Source: Flavobacteriaceae bacterium (lineage in GTDB: Bacteria; Bacteroidota; Bacteroidia; Flavobacteriales; Flavobacteriaceae). From it: 10,105 nt of DNA. The notes under the pieces are model-generated. The model saw nothing but the letters and a program-made list of their open reading frames with translations. It searched no databases and was not told where the DNA came from. Shown here in pieces: positions 5,025 through 10,105 of the stretch (position 1 is the first letter of the stretch; every line of letters starts with the position of its first letter). The translations under genes and the position numbers were made by a program. Where the stretch lies: positions 1 to 10,105 of the forward strand of contig DAOUPU010000077.1 of the NCBI GenBank assembly GCA_030625995.1, in the 5' to 3' direction.

Positions 5025-7458
5025 ATTTAATTTCATACTCAACTTCAAATACATTCTTATCTGTATCTCTCGCTCGGTTATTTACATTACGGGTCTTAGC
5101 ATTGTTAAAACGATATGAAAAGGTTAGTAAATATTGGGTGTCATATCTAAAACTATAGTTTGTTATGGTATTTGCCTCTAATGTATTATAAACGCCTTTT
5201 TTACTATTAAATAAATCATTAACATTAAAAGATAAGGTCGCTTTTCCTTTCATAATGTCCTTACTCAAGCCCAGGGTAGCATACTGATAAGTGTCTAATT
5301 CTGTTATAGCCGTTCTCTGAGGAGACTGGTATATATAAGACATCTGTAGCCTGAAGGAATCGGTAATTCGGTATAAGCCCTGAAATCTGGCAAACCATAT
5401 CAAGTCCTCATTGTCGTATATATTATCTTTAGTATCCGATATAATCGCATAATACGGATTAATGAAGCCATAAAACCTCAATTTTTTTATTGGACTATAC
5501 GTTAATTCAACTTCCAGCCCGGTATAACTAAAGGTGCCATTATTTATCGGAGTTCTTCTAAATATATCAAATCCTTCATTCGTTTGTATACCCATTTTTT
5601 CCACAACATAAAAAATCTTCTCTTTTGAATGTAAATAGTAAAGAGTTGTGTTTATGGATAATTTTTCAAATTCTTTATTGTATTCCAACATAAAAAAATT
5701 AGAACGAAATGGTTGTAAATAAGGATTTCCAATAAAAATAAATCGTTCATCAGTAAAGGAACTAAGTGGATTGAGTTGCTTTATTGTTGGTCGATCTATA
5801 TAACTCCAATAAGTTAAGGCCAGAGAGCTTAGGTTTTCAAAAGTATAGCCTATAGTGGCGTTAGGAAAAATATCACTGTAGTCATTATGGATACTTTCAT
5901 TACTATTTACCTCAGAAATTTCAGTATTAGTAATCTCAGCTCTTAGCCCAACTGCAAACCTAAATTTTTCATATTCTTTACTATAATTAGCATATAATGC
6001 ATAAATATTTTCATCATAATCAATTATATTCGAAAACTCCGGCAAAGCTGACAAAGTCTGAGTTTGAGGATTTAAGCCACTTACGAAATAGTCGTTTTGA
6101 TAAATTCTGAAATTGGTTTTATGACCTATTTCCAGGAGAGATCCATTTTTAAATGGATGTTCATAATCGATCTGAAAATAGTAATTATTGAGAAATTGAT
6201 CAAAAACGGAATTTTGGTCGGCAACATCGGAACCCGGAAAAGTTTCTGTATCTGTAATAAATGTGTGGTTTATCGATTCATTATTATCATAATTTATTCT
6301 AACGTTAAGTTGTTGACCTTGATCGTTAAATATAGTTTGAAGATTGACATAAGCTTCCAAAAAACTTTCATCGGTTTTATCAAAAACATCTCTAAAGGAA
6401 GACCTGTTTAGAAGACTTACAGGTGAATAATCATTTAAATACAGGTCTGAATAATAATCTTTATTGGCGCTTGAATAAAGGAGTGAAGCAGTCAATGTAG
6501 TTTTTTTGCTCAAATAAAAATCACCTCCAACATTAGCTAAAAAGCTATTACTCTGCATGTTGTCATTTCTTGTTTGGTCAAAACGACCATAAGGAACTTC
6601 ATTGTCATCCAGAAATATTTGTTCAATATCTGTGTTTTTTATTCGAACTTTATGATTGAAGCTAAGCGTTGAAAATAAATTTATTTTTTCTGTTTTATAA
6701 TTTAAAAAACCTGAGGCACCATCATTATCAGGAAACCCCACATGGCCCTCAATCGACCCGTTTAGCCCTTGATGATGACCTTGTTTCAAAACAATATTAA
6801 TTATTCCACCACCTCCTTCAGCATCGTACTTTGCTGATCTCGAAATGATTTCAACCTTATTAATGGAATTAGCTGGAATTAAACTTAAAATATCAGCACT
6901 ATTTTGTCGTCCGCCATATGGTTTTCCGTTTACCAGTACCTGCGCTGAATTACCTCTTACAGTAATAGTGCCTTCTTCATCAATTATTACGGATGGTGTA
7001 TTTTCTAAAACGGTGATGGCATTTCCACCGGCATTCGCTATATCTTTTGAAGCATTATATATCTTTTTATTAAATTTATAATCTACCAAACTATTTTTTG
7101 CGATAACTTCAATTTCATTTAGTTCTTCAACTTTTTGCCTCAGCTCAATTATGCCTATTTCTAAATCTTGATCAACCTTTAAAACCTTGATGATGTGAGA
7201 TTCGAAAGATAATGATGAAGTTATAAAATAATATTTCCCTTTTGGTATCCTAAGTTCGAATTTGCCATCCTTGTCAGTTAGATCACTAACAATTTTTTTA
7301 GATTCAATATCTTGAACAGTAACAGTTATATACTGCAATTTCATGTGAGTTTCAGCATCAAAAACAGATCCGTTAATGACAACATTTTCCTGTTCGTTTT
7401 GACTGAATAAAACGACTGAAACCAGACTAAATATGATTGCAAAAATATATTTCACCAT
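5023..7458 (-). CDS. TonB-dependent-receptor-type outer-membrane beta-barrel protein (receptor 2)
   Basis: 811 residues from the ATG at 7458-7456, with a signal peptide at 1-19 (VLFS before Q20). The domain order matches receptor 1: CarboxypepD_reg-like domain (about 27-108), plug (about 113-230) with SVIIDEEGTITVRGN, VNGKPYGG and SAKYDAEGGGGIINIVLKQ, then a long barrel with the shared landmarks DENIYALYANY, NPYLQPFRSN and SFNVNDLFNSKKG. The barrel ends in YRF (782-784), followed by a 27-residue charged tail. Similarity to receptor 1 runs the whole length but is clearly diverged, so this is an old paralogue, not a fresh duplication. Before YDAEG it is one residue shorter than receptor 1 (IISRSA versus ITSPSA). 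The role is probably TonB-linked uptake or binding of an unidentified ligand at the outer membrane; no SusD-like gene is present. A one-mismatch -7 box (TTATTTTG on the minus strand, 7477-7470) lies 11 bases upstream of the start. Confidence 0.88.
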   Translation of the reverse strand: MVKYIFAIIFSLVSVVLFSQNEQENVVINGSVFDAETHMKLQYITVTVQDIESKKIVSDLTDKDGKFELRIPKGKYYFITSSLSFESHIIKVLKVDQDLEIGIIELRQKVEELNEIEVIAKNSLVDYKFNKKIYNASKDIANAGGNAITVLENTPSVIIDEEGTITVRGNSAQVLVNGKPYGGRQNSADILSLIPANSINKVEIISRSAKYDAEGGGGIINIVLKQGHHQGLNGSIEGHVGFPDNDGASGFLNYKTEKINLFSTLSFNHKVRIKNTDIEQIFLDDNEVPYGRFDQTRNDNMQSNSFLANVGGDFYLSKKTTLTASLLYSSANKDYYSDLYLNDYSPVSLLNRSSFRDVFDKTDESFLEAYVNLQTIFNDQGQQLNVRINYDNNESINHTFITDTETFPGSDVADQNSVFDQFLNNYYFQIDYEHPFKNGSLLEIGHKTNFRIYQNDYFVSGLNPQTQTLSALPEFSNIIDYDENIYALYANYSKEYEKFRFAVGLRAEITNTEISEVNSNESIHNDYSDIFPNATIGYTFENLSSLALTYWSYIDRPTIKQLNPLSSFTDERFIFIGNPYLQPFRSNFFMLEYNKEFEKLSINTTLYYLHSKEKIFYVVEKMGIQTNEGFDIFRRTPINNGTFSYTGLEVELTYSPIKKLRFYGFINPYYAIISDTKDNIYDNEDLIWFARFQGLYRITDSFRLQMSYIYQSPQRTAITELDTYQYATLGLSKDIMKGKATLSFNVNDLFNSKKGVYNTLEANTITNYSFRYDTQYLLTFSYRFNNAKTRNVNNRARDTDKNVFEVEYEIK

Positions 7459-7595
7459 TTTATTTTAATCAAAATAAATATATCAAATAAGAATTATAAT
7501 AATCTAGTGGTTTCTAGGTATATTTCTGTATAGTTAATAACCATTATTAAAAGATATAATATTCTGTAAATAAACGTTTTGGATGATTTTGTGAA

Positions 7596-7937
7596 TCAAA
7601 TAATAGAAATTAATTGTTCAGGAGGGCGACCAACTACGGCCAAATTTTCATTGACAAGTATAGGACGTTCTATTAACTTGGGATGTTCCACCATTGCATT
7701 TAAAACTTGCTCATTATCAAGATTTTGACTTTTATATTTTTCCTTCCAAATACTTTCATTCTTTCTAACGAGATCAATAGGTGCGATATTAAGTTTTTTG
7801 ATAATATCAGAAAGTTCTTCTTTGGTGAGAGGTGCCTTTAAGTATTCAACAATTTCGAAATCAAGATTCCTGTCCTTTAAAATTGCTAATCCCTCTCTAC
7901 TTTTCGAGCATCTTGGATTATGGTATAATTTTATCAT
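7596..7937 (-). CDS. arsC: ArsC/YfgD-family arsenate reductase-like protein (thioredoxin fold)
   Basis: 113 residues, the usual length of the glutaredoxin-dependent ArsC family. The N-terminus is a beta-strand leading into NPRCSKSRE, with the catalytic cysteine C10 at the start of the helix. The three arginines that bind oxyanion in E. coli plasmid ArsC have counterparts here: R58 in DLVRKNE, R91 in ERPILV and R104 in VGRPPE. Chemistry in the family: the cysteine attacks arsenate and a glutaredoxin/glutathione or related thiol resolves it. No arsR, arsenite pump or other ars gene is nearby. A stand-alone YfgD-like housekeeping reductase is therefore as likely as a dedicated resistance enzyme, and the symbol is family-level only. 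It is transcribed alone, divergently from tatD. A one-mismatch -7 box (TATCTTTA on the minus strand, 7968-7961) lies 23 bases upstream of the ATG. Confidence 0.85.
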   Translation of the reverse strand: MIKLYHNPRCSKSREGLAILKDRNLDFEIVEYLKAPLTKEELSDIIKKLNIAPIDLVRKNESIWKEKYKSQNLDNEQVLNAMVEHPKLIERPILVNENLAVVGRPPEQLISII

Positions 7938-8006
7938 TTATTCATATTTTTTAAAGTTGTTAAAGATAAAATATTTTATAGGTTTTTTGTGAAGTAGTGC
8001 AGATAA

Positions 8007-8036
8007 TTTTTAACATTTTTTAACATTTCTTAATCT
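8007..8036 (+). repeat. 10-bp phased direct repeats in the arsC/tatD divergent region
   Basis: Two perfect tandem copies of TTTTTAACAT (8007-8016 and 8017-8026) are followed by a degenerate third unit TTCTTAATCT (8027-8036, 7 of 10 bases matching). The 10-base period puts each TAAC on the same DNA face. They lie 70 bases upstream of the arsC ATG and 76 bases upstream of the tatD ATG. A protein-binding array or an intrinsically bent upstream element are both possible; neither is shown. Confidence 0.5.
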
Positions 8037-8100
8037 GTATTTTAAAAGTTAAAACATGGAATAAATTACTTTATATCCTGACTTATATGAGAGAGTATAT

Positions 8101-8108
8101 TATATTTG
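8101..8108 (+). promoter_or_regulatory. Bacteroidota -7 promoter box for tatD-ogt, almost touching the start codon
   Basis: TATATTTG is an exact TAnnTTTG match with only four bases between it and the ATG at 8113. Transcription from it would begin at or next to the A of the ATG, giving a leaderless or nearly leaderless message. No clear -33 element is visible at the expected distance. Confidence 0.4.
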
Positions 8109-8112
8109 TTTC

Positions 8113-8880
8113 ATGATTCTAACCGATACCCATACGCATTTATATTTGGAACAATTTGATGACGACAGAGAGGAAGTTATAAAAAATGCAATATCGAAAA
8201 ATATAAATCGATTCTTTATACCGGCCATTGATTCTACGTATTATCCTGCAATGATTGCTCTGGAGAAGAAGTTCCCAAATAATATTTTTCTGATGGCGGG
8301 ATTACATCCCACACATGTGAAGGAAAACTATATGGAGGAATTCCAGGTGGTAGAGAAAATACTCAAAACAAGAAAGTTCTATGCAATTGGAGAAATTGGT
8401 ATTGACCTATATTGGGATAAAACTTTTTTGCAACAGCAACAGGATGTTTTTAAGAAGCAAATTAATTTAGCAAAAAAGTCAAACCTGCCTATTGTAATTC
8501 ATTGCAGAGATGCTTTTGATGAAATATTTGAAATTTTGGAGGAAGAATGTGATGACAAGCTTTATGGAATATTTCATTGTTTTACAGGAAATATTGAGCA
8601 AGCCAGAAGGGCAATTTCATATAATATGAAGTTGGGTATAGGAGGGGTCGTCACTTTTAAAAATGGAAAAATTGACAAATTTTTAAATGATATACTTCTT
8701 ACTAATATTGTTTTGGAAACGGATTCTCCTTATTTAGCCCCGATGCCATATCGCGGAAAAAGAAATGAAAGTGGATATTTAACCAATATAGTTGATAAAT
8801 TGGTTACCATTTATGGACTATCACCAGAAGATATTGCCAAAATAACAACCCAGAATTCCAAGGATATATTTGGAATTTAA
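8113..8880 (+). CDS. tatD: TatD-family metal-dependent deoxyribonuclease
   Basis: 255 residues, the normal family length, with a TIM-barrel metal-dependent hydrolase pattern. The metal ligands are all present: H7 and H9 in DTHTHL, E94 in GEIGID, H130 in PIVIHCR, H155 in FHCFTG and D204 in LETDSPYLAP. Family members are cytoplasmic 3'-5' exonucleases or endonucleases acting on DNA (or RNA), linked to repair of oxidative damage and DNA degradation. The name comes from the E. coli tat locus, but the protein is not part of the Tat translocase. The start is secure: DTHTH must follow the first strand, and an in-frame stop at 8062-8064 with no alternative ATG excludes a longer protein. The next gene, ogt, begins 10 bases after the stop, so the pair is an operon. 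It could be any of the TatD/YcfH/YjjV subtypes. Confidence 0.92.
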   Translation: MILTDTHTHLYLEQFDDDREEVIKNAISKNINRFFIPAIDSTYYPAMIALEKKFPNNIFLMAGLHPTHVKENYMEEFQVVEKILKTRKFYAIGEIGIDLYWDKTFLQQQQDVFKKQINLAKKSNLPIVIHCRDAFDEIFEILEEECDDKLYGIFHCFTGNIEQARRAISYNMKLGIGGVVTFKNGKIDKFLNDILLTNIVLETDSPYLAPMPYRGKRNESGYLTNIVDKLVTIYGLSPEDIAKITTQNSKDIFGI

Positions 8881-8890
8881 ATAACAAACA

Positions 8891-9370
8891 ATGTCTCAAA
8901 AATTTATATATTTCAAATCTCCCATAGGGACCGTTAAAATTTCTGGAAACTGTGATGGAATACGATCAGTAATATTCATTGATGAGAAGAGGGAGACTTC
9001 AAAGAATATTCCTGAATTCCTTAAGCATTGTCTGATACAATTAGACGAGTATTTTAAAGGCAATCGAAAAGATTTCGATCTAGTGCTAAATCCGAATGGA
9101 ACAGATTTTCAAAATAAAGTTTGGAACGAATTAAAAAAGATTCCTTATGGAAAAACTCGGACTTATATGGAACAAACAAAGTACCTGGGAGATATTAAAG
9201 CAATTAGAGCTGTGGCATCGGCAAATGGGAAAAACCCGATAAGTATAATAATTCCATGCCATAGAGTAATCGGTAGCGATGGCTCGCTCACAGGATATGC
9301 AGGAGGAATTTGGAAAAAAAAATGGCTATTGGAACTTGAAAACCCTAATCGACAAACTTCTCTTTTTTAG
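8891..9370 (+). CDS. ogt: Methylated-DNA--protein-cysteine S-methyltransferase (O6-alkylguanine repair)
   Basis: 159 residues, the length of a stand-alone Ogt/MGMT. A short N-terminal ribonuclease-H-like domain (about 1-65) precedes the DNA-binding domain (about 72-150). Visible active-site features: the acceptor cysteine C123 in IIPCHRVIG, the flipping arginine in AIRAVASANGKNP (R106), Y91 in the TY of the helix-turn-helix, and GYAGG (135-139) shaping the alkyl pocket. It transfers methyl groups from O6-methylguanine irreversibly to its own cysteine. No Ada-type AraC domain is present, so it is not the adaptive-response regulator. The last five residues are QTSLF, which resembles a sliding-clamp-binding motif. 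Start ATG is 10 bases after the tatD stop, with an A-rich leader and no Shine-Dalgarno. No hairpin terminator follows; 64 bases separate it from the next gene. Confidence 0.93.
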   Translation: MSQKFIYFKSPIGTVKISGNCDGIRSVIFIDEKRETSKNIPEFLKHCLIQLDEYFKGNRKDFDLVLNPNGTDFQNKVWNELKKIPYGKTRTYMEQTKYLGDIKAIRAVASANGKNPISIIIPCHRVIGSDGSLTGYAGGIWKKKWLLELENPNRQTSLF

Positions 9371-9406
9371 TTTTAATTACTTATCCAATTACTAAATATT
9401 TTCTGC

Positions 9407-9414
9407 TATTTTTG
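9407..9414 (+). promoter_or_regulatory. Bacteroidota -7 promoter box for the large surface protein gene
   Basis: TATTTTTG matches TAnnTTTG exactly, 20 bases before the ATG at 9435. No TTG element is seen at the usual -33 distance. It lets the surface protein be transcribed independently of tatD-ogt, although read-through is possible because no terminator lies between. Confidence 0.5.
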
Positions 9415-9434
9415 TTAATCCATAACACGTTTTG

Positions 9435-10105
9435 ATGAAGAAAATATTAGTAATTATTTGCATTTTAATTGGTTACCTTGGCTTCGGACAAGACAGGCCT
9501 GAAAATGTAAAAATTAAAATATTTGCTGTAGTTTCGGATACTATTCAAATCGACACCTTAAGTATTAATCCAAACTATTTTAAAGTTTACAATATTGAAA
9601 ATGAGGAAATACAGAATGATAATTATAAAGTTGATTTTGCGAGATCATTACTTGTTCTTCAAAGTGACAGAATTAAAGATCTAAAAGAAATCAAGGTGGA
9701 ATACAAACCTCTACCTGAATTCTTGACAAAGAGCTATTCGGCATTCGATAAAAATTTAATTGTTCCTAAAGTAACGGATAATGCAATATTATATAAGACC
9801 AAGGATGAGAATAGAAGTAAATATTTGAAACCATTTGATGGCTTATATACAAGAGGAAGTTTGTCAAGAGGTATAACAGTTGGAAATAATCAGGATGCCG
9901 TTGTTAATTCTAATTTTAATTTACAAATTGAGGGAAAATTATCTAGTAAAGTTGGTATAAGAGCCTCTATTACAGATAATGAGGTACCATTACAAAGTGG
10001 AGGATTTACTCAGCGATTAGATGAATTTGACAGAGTATTTATTGAGCTTTTCAGTAAAGATTGGTCAATAAAAGCCGGGGATATTGATTTAATCAATATG
10101 GATAG
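9435..10105 (+). CDS. Secreted, probably outer-membrane-associated large protein, partial (N-terminal 223 residues)
   Basis: Starts at the ATG at 9435 and is open to the window edge. The signal peptide covers residues 1-18 (MKKILVIICILIGYLGFG), with predicted cleavage before Q19. Residues 20-110 look like a beta-rich domain (IKIFAVVSDTIQIDTLSI, NYFKVYNIEN, YKPLPEFLT). From about 135 a distinctive segment follows: GSLSRGITVGNNQD, NSNFNLQIEGKLS, ASITDNEVPLQSGG, FTQRLDEFDRVFIELF and WSIKAGDIDL. From memory, this arrangement is typical of a large (of the order of 1000 residues) uncharacterised Bacteroidota protein family with an outer-membrane-barrel-like body. I cannot verify this here and no function is known to me. 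The alternating hydrophobic/polar pattern fits beta strands. It does not show the CarboxypepD_reg or plug motifs of the two receptors in the window. A -7 box lies 20 bases upstream. Confidence 0.75.
   Translation, partial: MKKILVIICILIGYLGFGQDRPENVKIKIFAVVSDTIQIDTLSINPNYFKVYNIENEEIQNDNYKVDFARSLLVLQSDRIKDLKEIKVEYKPLPEFLTKSYSAFDKNLIVPKVTDNAILYKTKDENRSKYLKPFDGLYTRGSLSRGITVGNNQDAVVNSNFNLQIEGKLSSKVGIRASITDNEVPLQSGGFTQRLDEFDRVFIELFSKDWSIKAGDIDLINMD

Noticed and set aside
2204..7458. A SusC/SusD polysaccharide utilisation locus.
   Set aside because: No SusD-like lipoprotein, sugar-active enzyme or anti-sigma/ECF pair is present. The receptors belong to the OMP_b-brl_3-type group and not the SusC group.
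7966..7979. A 14-bp perfect palindrome, ATAAAATATTTTAT, upstream of arsC.
   Set aside because: It is made only of A and T, so it is expected by chance in this composition. It is too weak to call an operator even though it overlaps a one-mismatch -7 box.
7798..7992. A 64-codon plus-strand frame antisense to the arsC 5' end.
   Set aside because: It covers the catalytic-cysteine region of arsC on the other strand, and its last part is low-complexity AT-rich intergenic sequence.

Overview
The window looks like a piece of a low-GC Bacteroidota chromosome, most likely Flavobacteriales. The reasons are the strongly A/T-rich sequence, A-rich leaders without Shine-Dalgarno sequences, Bacteroidota-type -7 boxes (TAnnTTTG) just upstream of several starts, signal peptides ending in Ala/Ser/Gly followed by Gln, and two outer-membrane receptors with an N-terminal CarboxypepD_reg-like domain. 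No rRNA, tRNA, CRISPR array, insertion sequence or phage gene is visible, and no intergenic stretch exceeds about 180 bases.

Layout. Bases 1-2045 (minus strand) hold a two-gene envelope operon: a PAP2-family membrane phosphatase whose 3' end overlaps by 17 bases the start of an ArnT/PMT_2-like polyprenyl-phosphate-sugar glycosyltransferase, which runs off the left edge. Bases 2204-4648 and 5023-7458 (minus) hold two diverged paralogous TonB-dependent-receptor-type outer-membrane beta-barrel proteins, neither with a SusD partner. Between them, on the plus strand, is a 54-codon small membrane protein gene (4809-4973) with its own -7 box. It converges on the second receptor gene through a near-perfect bidirectional terminator. 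Bases 7596-7937 (minus) encode an ArsC-family thioredoxin-fold reductase. Diverging from it is a plus-strand pair, a TatD-family metal-dependent nuclease (8113-8880) and, 10 bases later, an O6-methylguanine-DNA methyltransferase (8891-9370), together a small DNA-repair operon. From 9435 to the right edge is the start of a secreted, probably very large, outer-membrane-associated protein of a Bacteroidota family that I know only as uncharacterised.

How the genes fit together. The left three quarters is about the envelope: lipid-linked sugar or lipid A modification and outer-membrane receptors. The right part combines housekeeping redox and DNA-repair enzymes with another surface protein. I see no new multi-gene system. 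The points most worth a second look are the small membrane protein between the receptors, the C-terminal clamp-binding-like pentapeptide on the methyltransferase, the phosphatase-glycosyltransferase pair, the uncharacterised surface protein at the right edge, the 10-bp phased repeats in the divergent arsC/tatD promoter region, and the apparently leaderless tatD transcript.
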